Shown piece after piece: positions 10,433 through 21,700 of a stretch of 64,000 nucleotides of DNA. The stretch is from Atriophallophorus winterbourni (Eukaryota > Platyhelminthes > Trematoda > Plagiorchiida > Microphallidae): assembly GCA_013407085.1 (NCBI GenBank), contig JACCGJ010000614.1:20804-84803 (forward strand), written 5' to 3'. Made by a program: the position numbers and the translations under genes. Every line of letters begins with the position of its first letter. The first letter of the stretch is position 1. Under the pieces are notes generated by a model. It saw only the letters and a program-made list of their open reading frames with translations. It had not been told where the DNA came from and did no database searches.

Positions 10433-10867
10433 TTATCGGATAGAATTCGAAGACATTCCCGTAATGAAAGCATCACGTATGGCTTCGTCTTGATACTCGA
10501 CAGCAGTTACAGATTTGAAATTACAGTCCCGTGAGAGCGAGCGGAGTCGCTGCAAAAACTGATCGAGGCTTTCACTGGAATCTTGCTTACACGTAGCCAG
10601 TAGATGTCGAGCAAAAACTTCGTTCTTCGACTGTACGTAGGTTGACTGCAGAGTAGAAATAGCTGATTCATAGGAAGTGCATTGAAACACGAGTTTATAC
10701 ACAGACGGGGAAAGGAAATGGATGAGTGTCTTTAATTTGTCTGGCTTATGTGAGTCTATAACATCAAGAAAGTTTGTGAATGTATAGAACCAATGTTCCC
10801 ACGAGTCTGCAGCATCAGATGCATTTGGGGCGGTTTCAAAGCGTTCAGGACGAAGTAGTCGATTCAT
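10433..10867 (-). CDS. Gypsy Gag capsid region
   Basis: Starts at the first ATG after the 5' LTR, 17 nt inside it. It has helical capsid-type sequence: a WEHWFYTFTNFLDV block, a LIHFLSPSVYKLVF block and a SLDQFLQRLRSLSRDC block. It stops after 144 codons, where the next frame (10429) takes up the expected continuation, so a single frameshift separates capsid from nucleocapsid. The start codon overlaps the proposed primer-binding sequence by one base. Confidence 0.85.
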   Translation of the reverse strand: MNRLLRPERFETAPNASDAADSWEHWFYTFTNFLDVIDSHKPDKLKTLIHFLSPSVYKLVFQCTSYESAISTLQSTYVQSKNEVFARHLLATCKQDSSESLDQFLQRLRSLSRDCNFKSVTAVEYQDEAIRDAFITGMSSNSIR

Positions 10868-10882
10868 TTCTAGAAGATTAAA
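10867..10882 (-). promoter_or_regulatory. Putative self-complementary primer-binding site
   Basis: In element sense this reads TTTAATCTTCTAGAAA, starting two bases after the 5' LTR end. It has no TGG start as a tRNA-type site would. It is the perfect reverse complement of 10950-10965 inside the LTR. Confidence 0.7.
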
Positions 10883-10883
10883 T

Positions 10884-11062
10884 TGTTGTGATTATGAATG
10901 TTAGATCCGATTGTAAGAATATCAAAAGACGAAGGCCCGAGAACTAGGCTTTAATCTTCTAGAAACCGAGGTATGCAATCTGGAATATAGAACGGTAATA
11001 CTAAGGTGCGAAATAGGAATACAGTTAGTAATAGAAAACAGGGACGGTAAAATATCATCACA
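10884..11062 (-). repeat. 5' LTR of gypsy element
   Basis: 179 bp, TG...CA ends. In element sense it contains a TATA-like TATATT (10984-10989 on +) and, about 24 nt downstream, the 16-mer TTTCTAGAAGATTAAA (10950-10965 on +), the probable RNA 5' end and primer. Confidence 0.9.
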
Positions 11063-12454
11063 GGTATCTTGTGCTCTGTCGTGTTCTAGCCGAATTGTCT
11101 GTTCAATCAGACGGTGTCATTTAAAGTGGATATCGCCTAATGATTCTATTCGCAATGTGGAAAGTGTATGTGTGTGATCTATGCATGAGCCCGCACTTAC
11201 AATCCTCAGCACTCCACAGTACATATTTTAGCATTTATTACGCACAAGGCAAACAAAATCACAACGGTGATCCTCAACATGTCTGCCCTGGTTGTCACTT
11301 CGATCTGATTTGCCAGTCAATTTCGTGCCAACCGGTGCATTTTAAGCCTTCACCACGCGCGCTCATTTGACCGACATTGACGAATTGCACATCGTTCGAT
11401 TGGGGCTGACGTTGTTCCTCTTCCCATACTTCCGAAGAGGTCGCTCGAACCGTTCGAATGCCTTCAATCCGAAATATTACGAGTTCGCAATTGTTGTTGT
11501 CGTCGATCTTTTCTGCGCTTTTTGTTCTTGTGGGTAGAGTTCTTCATATCATTCGAAAGCTCGTGATTAGCGCTCACCGCTAATGCATTTCACACCTTCA
11601 CAATATGTGCCGTGCAGCTGAAGCCGTGGTAAACCGTGTTTACCGCATGTAGTGAACTGTATGCGGACTCTCGCTGTGGTTTTACTGGCATTTCTAGGTT
11701 TAATTCCATTTTACATATCTGCCTAGGCCTGGCCAATCTGACAGTATTCTCGCTGTATGTGTATGGAGTTAATAAAACTATGGCTAGCCAAGAAGTTTGG
11801 TTGTGAGAGATTGATACAGACATCGAGACACTGGCAAGAGACTGTGAATCCTGTCTACATAGTTCAAAGATATACCCGAAAAATCGACCTCCCTGGTCTG
11901 ACTGCTATTTGCCTTTGCGATTTATTTGCGCTTCATTCTTTGAACGATTTTACCCATTATCATAACTGAGTCCTACTCCGGGAGTATTGTACTCAACATC
12001 TACCACACCATATACAATGCGAGCGCTGCTTATATTCCCTAGTCGGGATGACATACCACAAGTTTTGGTAATTGCTAATGAATAACAGCTGTGCTCACAG
12101 GAAATGAAGATAAAGCCGGGTAGTAAGGGGTGTCTACATTTACCAAATGCAATATCTCGAGCGGGCCCTAAGTCATTACCTCCTTTCAGTCCGTACGTAG
12201 TAGTAAAGTTCCAAAGGGTCTAGATTTGAATAGCTTGTTTGGGATTTTGTGATGTAATGTATTGCAGTAGGGCATTGTCAACCAATTCCTCACATTCTTG
12301 AAAATTACCTTGGTTCTGCGAATGGTTTGCTTCCCCTTGAGTCCTGACCAGATATTCCGGATTGTGATTGAAGGATAAACATGCAAACGGAATCCCGGAA
12401 TGACATCGTGTGCATACGCATCCCCATTTTTATTTTATATTTGCATTCCGCGCA

Positions 12455-12665
12455 GTACTTCAGTGCTTTGTAGCTAACACCATGCTAAGTTGATTTGCCA
12501 CCGGCACAAAGCTGGATGCGGAAACACGCTGGTGTCTAACTGCATATTTTCGTTTTCGTTTATTTTATCTGTCCAAGCCTGGGCACCCTAGCAGCATCTT
12601 AGACCGCGTGCAGTCTATGATTGCGCGGCGCTTTGCCTGGATCAAGACTTGCGATGTTTATTTCA
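12455..12665 (+). repeat. SINE-like repeat, nearly full length, diverged (copy A)
   Basis: It has both halves of the family: the 5' part (ttcagtgctttgtagctaac, ttgatttgccaccggc, gaaacacgctgg) and the 3' part (gcctgggcaccctagcag, gcagtctatgattgcgcggc). Copy B counterpart: 24917-25112. It lies within intron 2. Confidence 0.8.
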
Positions 12666-12976
12666 CTGCACACAGTTTCACTGGTTGTGTAAATTCTATC
12701 ATTCCTAATCACAATGCATGGCTTAACAACTTCTATCTATCAATTGTCAAATAATTTCTGATTCAGCATGACTTCATTGGTTAAAGCGAACAAAACAGAG
12801 TTTAATCAATACCGCCTACGCCACTCCAAGACTCTTTTCCCTTAATGAGTTGAGTGAACTTCATCTTTGAGGATGGAACAAGCATCCTTTTGCACATGCC
12901 AATGACCCTTCGCGCACTTCATGTTTTTTAGCGCGTTCATCAGTACTCCGTTTAATCGCCCACTTTCTTCTCGCAG

Positions 12977-13144
12977 GCATCGCGATCCGTTCTTCCATGG
13001 ATAACAACACTACGGTCCAGTATTGTGGTTTGATTCAGCAACTCACTGCGAAAGCACGCTCGGCAGTTCGAGACCTCGATCCGACCAATGACTTGACGTT
13101 TCTGCGTATCCGGAGCAAGAAGCACGAAATTATGGTTGCACCGG
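12977..13144 (+). CDS. DYNLRB: DYNLRB copy A exon 3
   Basis: Acceptor cttctcgcag, donor GTAATC. It encodes Ile-Ala-Ile-Arg-Ser-Ser-Met-Asp through the conserved roadblock core [14 protein letters not shown], 55 complete codons with split Gly and Asp codons at the edges. Identical to 25437-25604. Confidence 0.92.
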
Positions 13145-13824
13145 GTAATCATTTCGCGGTCTTTACTGTTTTATTGGTTTCGTATTTCTCTATTTTATTT
13201 GTCTCGGGTGCCAAACTTTCGAGGCAAAGCTGCTGTTTGGATAGTTCGTCTACTGTTTGACTAAACGCCCACCCCGAAAAATTCTATGATGCAGCTGTTC
13301 ATAAACTGAGACTCATTCATCTCACCCCGCTACCCAAAGACGATTCGCTTGGTTCGTACGCCCACATTTCTCCCTCACATTATCTAAGTCATGTCTTTGA
13401 CAATAAGCCTCAACAAAGAACGCACTCTATTCCCGTTGCTCTTCTATTTTACGTCTAAGTCTTGTAGACTTGACGTCACCCTTGTCCTCCTACAGCGCAT
13501 GCCCTGCTGCTACACTCTGATTTGAGACTGGTGCACTTTGTCTTATCTGTTATCGAACAAACATGGTCAATCACCGACACTCATTTCGATTTTATGTCGT
13601 CCTTGATTATTATGATTCAATATTCCTCCGGTCACAGTTGAGGAGAAACCCGTCTCTATTAGTTTTGTGCAGGCTTTCTCGATTTAAGCCCTGGGCCACT
13701 TAATAGTATCTCCGCCCAAATGCAGTTTATCAAATGTTGTGGTCATGCTTGTGTGATTGTGAATATGAGCGATCGCAAAATCTGACTATATTGCGTGCTA
13801 ATCTCGCTTTGCGCAGTTGTCATT

Positions 13825-14824
13825 NNNNNNNNNNNNNNNNNNNNNNNNNNNNNNNNNNNNNNNNNNNNNNNNNNNNNNNNNNNNNNNNNNNNNNNNNNNN
13901 NNNNNNNNNNNNNNNNNNNNNNNNNNNNNNNNNNNNNNNNNNNNNNNNNNNNNNNNNNNNNNNNNNNNNNNNNNNNNNNNNNNNNNNNNNNNNNNNNNNN
14001 NNNNNNNNNNNNNNNNNNNNNNNNNNNNNNNNNNNNNNNNNNNNNNNNNNNNNNNNNNNNNNNNNNNNNNNNNNNNNNNNNNNNNNNNNNNNNNNNNNNN
14101 NNNNNNNNNNNNNNNNNNNNNNNNNNNNNNNNNNNNNNNNNNNNNNNNNNNNNNNNNNNNNNNNNNNNNNNNNNNNNNNNNNNNNNNNNNNNNNNNNNNN
14201 NNNNNNNNNNNNNNNNNNNNNNNNNNNNNNNNNNNNNNNNNNNNNNNNNNNNNNNNNNNNNNNNNNNNNNNNNNNNNNNNNNNNNNNNNNNNNNNNNNNN
14301 NNNNNNNNNNNNNNNNNNNNNNNNNNNNNNNNNNNNNNNNNNNNNNNNNNNNNNNNNNNNNNNNNNNNNNNNNNNNNNNNNNNNNNNNNNNNNNNNNNNN
14401 NNNNNNNNNNNNNNNNNNNNNNNNNNNNNNNNNNNNNNNNNNNNNNNNNNNNNNNNNNNNNNNNNNNNNNNNNNNNNNNNNNNNNNNNNNNNNNNNNNNN
14501 NNNNNNNNNNNNNNNNNNNNNNNNNNNNNNNNNNNNNNNNNNNNNNNNNNNNNNNNNNNNNNNNNNNNNNNNNNNNNNNNNNNNNNNNNNNNNNNNNNNN
14601 NNNNNNNNNNNNNNNNNNNNNNNNNNNNNNNNNNNNNNNNNNNNNNNNNNNNNNNNNNNNNNNNNNNNNNNNNNNNNNNNNNNNNNNNNNNNNNNNNNNN
14701 NNNNNNNNNNNNNNNNNNNNNNNNNNNNNNNNNNNNNNNNNNNNNNNNNNNNNNNNNNNNNNNNNNNNNNNNNNNNNNNNNNNNNNNNNNNNNNNNNNNN
14801 NNNNNNNNNNNNNNNNNNNNNNNN
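13825..14824. other. Assembly gap, exactly 1000 N
   Basis: A round-number placeholder, so the true distance is unknown. The left edge is exactly where the match to copy B ends. Confidence 1.
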
Positions 14825-16415
14825 GTCACTTGAGGCCGAACGTTAAATCACACCCTGTATGTTTTTTTTTCTTGCTGTTACATTCAGTGAACACCATAAT
14901 GTGTCTTGCAGTTGTAAGTCGTCACCAGTGATCTCTTGGCTGAGCAATATCTGAATGTAGTAAACCGAAACACCACCTACTCGAGTCAGGCGATCGCGAC
15001 GAAGTAGAGACATAACTTCAATGACAACTTCATTAAGTGTTAAAGTTGGATGAAACCATGTTTCAGTTACGGCAATCACATCAATTGAGTTTGGGGTAGT
15101 TAGTTCAGTCAATTTGTGTAGTTTGTTTGTCAAGCATTAGACATTCGTATACCGAAATTTGACAGTCGATGTTGACAGCTAAGATGGTTTATGAGACAAA
15201 AAATATTGGTACACCTCAGCCTGAGTCCGTAGGTAGGTAATTTTTTCGCCGAATCCGTTCTAGTAGGCCCAATTCCATTTTTCACGGGTTTGGATTTTTC
15301 ACTCTGCTCAGTATTTATGCTTTCGGCATCATTCTTGTTTGCATTAGTTTTGAGGTGTCTAGGAATAATTTTAATTTCTTTTGGGGAAATTTGTATCTAA
15401 ATTGCTTCCAATTTTTAGAAAATACATCTGCCATTTTGTTTGTCAGCAGTGTCAGTTTGAGGGGTCGCAGAGCCTTACCTTCGTATTTCGGTGATGTCGG
15501 GATATAAAAGTATTGATAACAGCTGTATTATTCGTTTTGATAGTGTCACTAATAAACTCCCATTGTTGTACATCGTGGTTGGAGTTACACCTTGCATCTG
15601 GACTATCAGCAGCTTCAGTAACGTTCAGGATTATAATTTTACCACGGTCACGCTCGTTTATTTTCTGAATGTTCCTATTTGCTGCCTGTTCTGACCAGGG
15701 TATGTCAACAAAGATACGTAGTGTGTTTTCGTCACAGTCTCGCAACAAGTATCCAAACAAGATTATATATTCTACTTTTTTTCAATTTGCAACGCTACCA
15801 TGAGCAACCTCAGTGCATATTGGTGGGGCGCTTTGAAAACACCAGTCGAAAGAGTCAGTGAAACTTGATTGGTTGTTTTTAGACTCATCGAAGTGCACAG
15901 TTCCGGCCATTTGGTTAAATCATGCTTCTGTCTAGTCGAGGATAGTGTCTTTGTTGCCTCTGGCACATTGGTACAGATAACGCTGAGCGAAACCTTTTTA
16001 AAGCTGTTTTCTCAAGCAAAATACTTGAGGAGGATGTCTTTAGTTCTGTCTCGGTTGTGTCTATATCTTTGGTGTCTTTTAGAAATATTTTGGAATATTG
16101 AGGGGCACAAGTTGTTTTAAAGATTAATTTGAATGTTTTGGATCCTTTGTTGTTGGTTTGATCAATAGCTCCATTGAATATCTCATTTGTGCAAACTAGT
16201 TTTCCAGGTGTGGCAGAATACTCTCCATTTTATTAGGCTCTTCACCTGCAGATAAGTTTTGACTGTTAAGGTGGACGTCATCATTCGAATGTCTACAGCT
16301 AGTACAAACATAACAAACGGATGAGTGCTTCGCATCATTCACAAGCATTACACAATCATCACTCGAATTCTAATCACACGACACGTGTTGGTGGAACCCG
16401 CAGAATGTACATTAA
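14825..16415 (-). mobile_element. CR1-like LINE relic: ORF1 zinc finger and start of endonuclease
   Basis: On the minus strand, 16411 down to about 16270 encodes a cysteine/histidine cluster (CTFCGFHQHVSC ... C ... VCYVCTSC) like the PHD-type finger known in ORF1 of CR1 elements. A charged frame at 15452-15760 follows. The start of an APE endonuclease is at 14843-15160 (SIDVIAVTETWF with the catalytic Glu, then RVGGVSVYY). Stops interrupt it and the gap truncates it. Confidence 0.65.
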
Positions 16416-16419
16416 ACTG

Positions 16420-17590
16420 AAACAGTATCAACGTCTATCGGATCTGAACATGTGATTCAGAGGTCTCACTGCGTTGCCATCGTATGGATACTTATCACTG
16501 TCACCGATGGATCGATTGTTTTCTTTGTCTGAACATTGGATCTCGTGACACGTTCGCATAGGTCTTGACGGCTGATGTGTAATGAGTGTTTTGTTGGTTG
16601 AGTGATTTGACAGTTTTCGGTGGGGAGATTTCGGCATTGAACAATTAATCCGTGATTCTTGCGTTGCACTCGGGAAAGTGGCATAGCAAGTAAGAATTTA
16701 GAATAACAGTTTCCATAACCTTCTCACGGGTTTATAATGGAAGACTGTTGATGAGAAAAGCGCTCTGCACGCACACTTGCATTTTTATAACAGTTAAGCG
16801 TACGCGTGAAATGATATACGGAAACGAAGACTACATTTTTCGATTTTTATGAAGTAGTACAGTCAAACCTAGATATCTGAGCGTTAACTTAAGTTTCAAA
16901 TAATAACTTTGATGCTTTTATTGCATTGCGGAAACTTGTTGAAGCAGATGAACCCTCGTATGATTTTGTTCGACAAGGTTTACAGACGTAGCTTACGCCC
17001 GGATTGTTTTCCTTATTTTAAATCGATATCGCCTTTCGTGGTGATTGATTTTTCACATTTTGTTTGACACTTGTTTCAGCAGTTGTGACACGCTACAAAT
17101 TCGACCTTTCTGTCATTCTCTTCCGTACAGACGACCCGTGTTTCTAGAAACCATATTGAATCATTTTAACGGGGTCAACCAAAAGTACAACCCGAGGTAA
17201 AAAAAATCGATGCGGTGGAAGTTGGTTGATGTGCTGTTTTGAAGGGTTGGCGTTAGGGGTCGAGCTCTAAGTATATTTCGTCACCATATGATGCTGACAG
17301 TTGTCAGTTTCCCATTGAGAATGTTGGTATGAAATTGATTGCACGTTGTGTCATCTTCGGAGACGTTTCATTTGATGGTAAACCCCGATAAGTAAATCCA
17401 TTTGCTTAGATGAAAAAGCAACAGCAATGAACGAACGAACAGCAAAAAATCTACTATTACTACACAGAAAGAACGACAAGTTGTATATAAATAATTCTTG
17501 TATAAATTGATCGGCCGTAGCAAACGTTTTGAAGGCCTGTATGCAAAATGTTTCCAAACCCGATTCGGAATAATTTTACGCCTGGTCTGT
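16420..17590. other. No recognisable gene or repeat
   Basis: Only short unsupported frames, and none shows a family motif. Possibly the upstream part of the LINE relics on either side. Confidence 0.4.
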
Positions 17591-18252
17591 GTTAAGCAAC
17601 TTAATTGGTAATACGAGAAACTGTGGTGTACTGCGGATTCGAAAACAGGGTAACCCCACATATACATTAGTCAATGCACACCTCACCGTTAGCTCCAAAG
17701 AAAGAGACCTTGTTTTGTTGGTTCAGAAAGACCAACCGTGTTGTGTTCAATGCATTAAGCCAGCCGCTTTGGCAAATCGTAACGTTGATGTTTTAAGGCT
17801 TGCTATAGGTAGACTTACGTTGTTTCTCGTCCCTTGGAAACGCGTACACTCGACCATATTTATATTATGCTTTTTCGTTTGGAACCCATAATTGAAGCGT
17901 GACGAACTTGTACTTGAACGACTCCAACGTCATACAACATGGCTTGTCAGAGGACTTCAGTTTTATTGCTACAAAGAACCTCTCACTGCACTATATTTAT
18001 TCTCATCGAAATAACTTGAAATATGTGAAAACCTGATATTGACGTACAAAATACTAATGGAGAAATCCCTTCCAAGTAAAGGAATCTTTGTGTTCGCTAC
18101 CTCCACTTGAATTCGTGGCATATATTCAAAGATCACCCATAAACAAAGTAGGTTGGACTGTCGCAAACACTGTTTTGATGTACTCAAAGCTCAAGTCTGG
18201 AACGATCTACGTTTTGCGTGGTGTCTGAAATTTTCCTTTAATTTTTAAAGAA
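17590..18252 (+). mobile_element. LINE reverse transcriptase C-terminal relic
   Basis: Traceable blocks are YTLVNAHLTVSSKERDLVLLVQKD, a CCVQCIKPAALANRNVDVLRLAIGRLT block, KRDELVLERLQRHTTWLVRGL near 17900-17960, NLILTYKIL near 18030 and SRLDCRKHCFDVLKAQVWNDL near 18150-18205. Frames shift several times. It directly precedes the start of duplication copy B. Confidence 0.65.
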
Positions 18253-18749
18253 CGCCTCCATAATAACTTGTTTACATTAATTTTCCATAGTTTCAAATAC
18301 CATAGCCTTATTTAATCAACGGTACTGCACATTTTCTGTTTTTCTGGGAAAGTTTTGTTCTTAACTACAACCATCCAGGTTTTATACTTTCCAACATTAA
18401 CTAATCATCATACACTCTCGAATCCCTGTGTACAATATCCTGTGGTTAAACAGAATATACTTGATGACGGAAAACAACAAAAAACCGATAGTGGAGTGTA
18501 ATTGCGGGTGATGTGAGCAACACATCACTTTAGTCATCGTGTAGTTAAATTTTTTCAACACAATATACTATTGACTATTAACTACTGACCCTCTGTCATC
18601 TATCAAGAGACAAAAAAGAACCGCAAATTTTCTGACCCTCGATCAAACAATTTCCTAATGAAATAGTACTACAAAAAGAGGTGTTTTACTGCAACATTAC
18701 TATTTTTGGTTAGCAACCATCTGGTTGAAATTTCGGCGGGCTCCTTTCG

Positions 18750-18752
18750 ATG
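18750..18752 (+). CDS. DYNLRB: DYNLRB copy B exon 1 (start codon only)
   Basis: ATG followed by donor GTAAGT, preceded by ggcgggctcctttcg as in copy A. Phase 0 to exon 2. Confidence 0.65.
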
Positions 18753-21700
18753 GTAAGTAGTTGGTTTGTGTACTGATGTTACCACGCTTATGTGTTGATA
18801 TTATATAGTCTAGAACAAGTTGGAATTAATCAAACTTCTATTATAATTTAGTGTGCGTTGCTGAAGAACAATACAATATTTCAATGTATTGAGGTGCTCA
18901 CATCCCCATCCCTTACACCACTACCGGTTTCTGACTGTTTGCCTTCATCAGGTGGAGACAGTAAGATCAGGTTCAGTGAGCCTTGAAACAGTGAAAAAGC
19001 GGTAAATAAACGTAAACTTGTATGCCACTGTTATATAGGGTTCTTACAAAATGATTTTATATTTGAACATCGTGGTTCTTTGTAAGAACCCTATATAACA
19101 GTGGCATACAAGTTTACCTTTGAATACAATATTTCATTCGGTCAACTTTTTAGTTTGTAGTGTAGTAATCACTGCATTTTATTCTGGAGAGAAAGCAGCA
19201 GAAATTATATCCTCAAAATAGCTTTCGCTGATAACGCAAGCACAGCATAGAGGACTACCGCGACATTGCTTTGTGGTTCAAGTCAACAAATGCTGACGAG
19301 CTGTTCTGGTCATGGGGACAGTAGCTCTTTCGGTAGCGAGTTCTAAGTGTTGACCACCTGCGTGAATAGCGTGCTCGCATTAATCAGCCTAAGACTTTGG
19401 CTTTAGGCGTATGACAGAGTTAACCTTCGGAAGCTGCTGTATCGATTGAAAGCGTATGGACTTGGAGGCTCGCTTTTAAAATGGCTTTACATTTTTGTGA
19501 CAAATCGTAAGTGGGCTGTAATAATAGGTCCCTTTCTAACTAGAGAACTGTAAGCAGTGTTGTACCACACTGGTCGGTTCTATGCCCTCTTGTGTTTGTG
19601 TTATGTAAGTGATGTAACACGGAGTCCACAATCACCTTGCATGATGTTTTCGGACGATATAAAAATATGGCGCACAGTTCTATCATCAGGTGATCGTGAG
19701 ATGATATCGACGCCATCAGCAAATGGGCATTACACAACGAACTTCCACTGAACGCTGCCAAAATGAAACATCTGACAGTACGTAATGGCGACCCTTTTGA
19801 TTAAGGATGAAATGAAGATCCAGAAATGTACGGAGACGCGCAATCTAGGTACGACTGTGAATTCCACTTTGAAAACCGAATGAGATACTGCTCAGGTACG
19901 ATCAAATGCCTTACGATGCCTATGGGCCCTATCTGTTTAGGCCTAGGCCTAGGCAACCTGACAGTATCTTTGCGCACGTGTAGTCTCTGACTGTACGGCT
20001 TGTGCTTTCATGCCATGGGCCCTGAGACAAACTTTTGCCGACTGGTCTATTCGTATGACGAAACTGCTCTTTAGCACATACATTCGACCAATCCTTGAGT
20101 ATGGTAGCGTAGCGGTGTTTCCCTGCACTACAGCCGAGGAAACTGTTCAGCGACTTGCAACCAGATTCTGAACTAGAATACGCAAAAGGCCATATCGCGA
20201 AAGATGTCTGAAAATGAATATCTTTTCACTAGCATACCGCAGGGTTCGTGGTGACATGATACTTCTGTATCGGATTATTCGGAAAGAAGAGTTTAATGAT
20301 CTCAGATCGCTTTTTATAGTCATCTATGATTGTCGAATAAAGGGTCACCGATTTCGGTTACACTTTCAAAGAACAGATAGTCTAGCGCATTGGTACAGAT
20401 TTTCATGAACAATTGGAACTTGGAACACATTTCCAGCCAATGCAGCTGAAGCTCAAAGCTTGTCTTTGTCCAAGCTGGTATCTACAAATTTCTATGGTTT
20501 GCAAAGGAAGATTGTTTTCAAAAGCGCATCCACTTCCCAGGATATCCGAGACGATAGTAATTCTTGTTAGATCACGAAAGAGCTCAAATGGAACTTTGTA
20601 CTGCTCCTGCTATACATATAATTGTATTGCATTTATAAGTTCATTAACACGATTCTATGATTCGCATACTCATCTGAAGAACCTGAAAAACTCGTCACCA
20701 TATTGGCTGAAAAGGATGCAGTGGGTCATGAGCAGGTTGAAAGTTTCCTTTCAAAATTCCAGAGAGTAACGTTTAAACAATTTGCGTCTATCGTCGTTTG
20801 CAAGGAGCGCATATTATGAACAATTTTTTACCCCTTTCTACCCTCCAATGAATCACTACGGGTAGCCCACATTCTAACAGTAAACGAGCATATGCTAAGA
20901 AGTGCGTAAAATGGGCCGCAAATGAACGTAATTGCTGCGCTACTTATTGGCCGACAAGTGTGTATTGTTATTCAAAGAACCCTTTTTCACGGAACCTAGG
21001 TGCATGACCATATACTTTCCCTCATTTATAGGCACTGATTGGCGATTTTTCCACCTGAATTTGTAATCCATTGCTCGTTGCATTTGCTCGTAACCTTTGC
21101 TGGAACATACATGCTCAGTTTCAGATCATCAGCGAATAATAGATATTCGATAACAACCGCGTGTTGAATCTCGCTTGCAAATATCTCAAATAACAGCGGA
21201 ACAAGAACAATCTTAGGGGTACACCAGAGTTCGCTGTAGACAAAACGCTATTCACTTCCACACGGTTCGGCCACCCGGAAATGAATGCCTCGATCCACTT
21301 TACAAGACACCCTTTAGTATCCAGGCCCTCCAATTTGACGAGAAGTCATTGGTCTGGCACACGGTCAAATGTCTTACTGGAGTCGATAAAAACAATATCA
21401 ACTGCTTGTTCAGAATCAGTCGAAGCACACCAGCTTTCATGCGCCAAGTGCAATTTACTTATATATATGTCCATGTTTTGGTGGACGCCAACGGTTACAC
21501 CCTGAAGGAAAGCTTTCTACTTTGCCCTTGATCAAATTTTCTAGAATTTTTCAGATCACGGAAGTCAGTGTGATCGTCCTATAATTAACAGGACGATTAT
21601 GGCTTAAGGTTTTATGATACAATGTTTCCATTCCTGTGGTTAGACACCTATCGTTGAAGATTTTTTGAACGTTACGAGCGGGTCACACAATACATCTGAG

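Larger units (their letters stand above)
7116..11062 (-). mobile_element. Ty3/gypsy LTR retrotransposon, full length but coding-defective
   Basis: The element is 3947 bp with LTRs of 180 and 179 bp, about 10 substitutions and one indel apart. It carries gag and pol on the minus strand in the order Gag, zinc knuckles, protease, RT, RNase H, integrase. It lies antisense in intron 2 of DYNLRB copy A and is absent from copy B, where one target site remains. At least four frame changes and loss of the RT catalytic box make it non-autonomous. The primer site is not tRNA-like but complementary to the LTR itself (10867-10882 against 10950-10965). Confidence 0.93.
2313..13144 (+). pseudogene. DYNLRB: Roadblock-type dynein light chain, copy A (exons 1-3, no exon 4 seen)
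   Basis: Exons 2313-2315 (start codon), 6752-6827 and 12977-13144 match copy B base for base except one synonymous change (CAC to CAT in exon 2). The last exon, found in copy B 3.3 kb beyond exon 3, has no counterpart before the gap at 13825. The sequence after the gap is LINE debris, so this copy is 3'-truncated as assembled. Intron 2 is 6149 bp; removing the 3952-bp gypsy insertion plus its target duplication leaves 2197 bp against 2196 in copy B. A LINE pair sits about 220 bp upstream of exon 1. If the two copies are haplotypes mis-joined in series, this is an allele rather than a pseudogene. Confidence 0.8.
1..13824. repeat. Segmental duplication, copy A (DYNLRB-bearing)
   Basis: This stretch is collinear with 18259-26284. 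1-276 matches 18259-18541, 2098-7115 matches up to about 23527, and 11063-13824 matches 23528-26284. By eye most of it differs by a few percent, but 12963-13824 and 25423-26284 show no difference at all. Copy A carries two insertions absent from B, at 277-2092 and 7116-11062. The left boundary is not visible because the window starts inside the copy. The right end coincides with the assembly gap. It could be a real tandem duplication or two haplotypes scaffolded in series. Confidence 0.93.

Noticed and set aside
10884..10905. tRNA primer-binding site for the gypsy element
   Set aside because: Sequence next to the 5' LTR does not start with TGG and matches no common tRNA 3' end that I can recognise; the LTR self-complement explains it better.
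13672..13735. SINE-like fragment before the gap (also 26132-26195)
   Set aside because: Shares only a weak aagccctgggccactta core; too decayed to call with confidence.
13734..14931. Open frames of 338-378 codons across the gap
   Set aside because: They consist almost wholly of N and carry no coding information.
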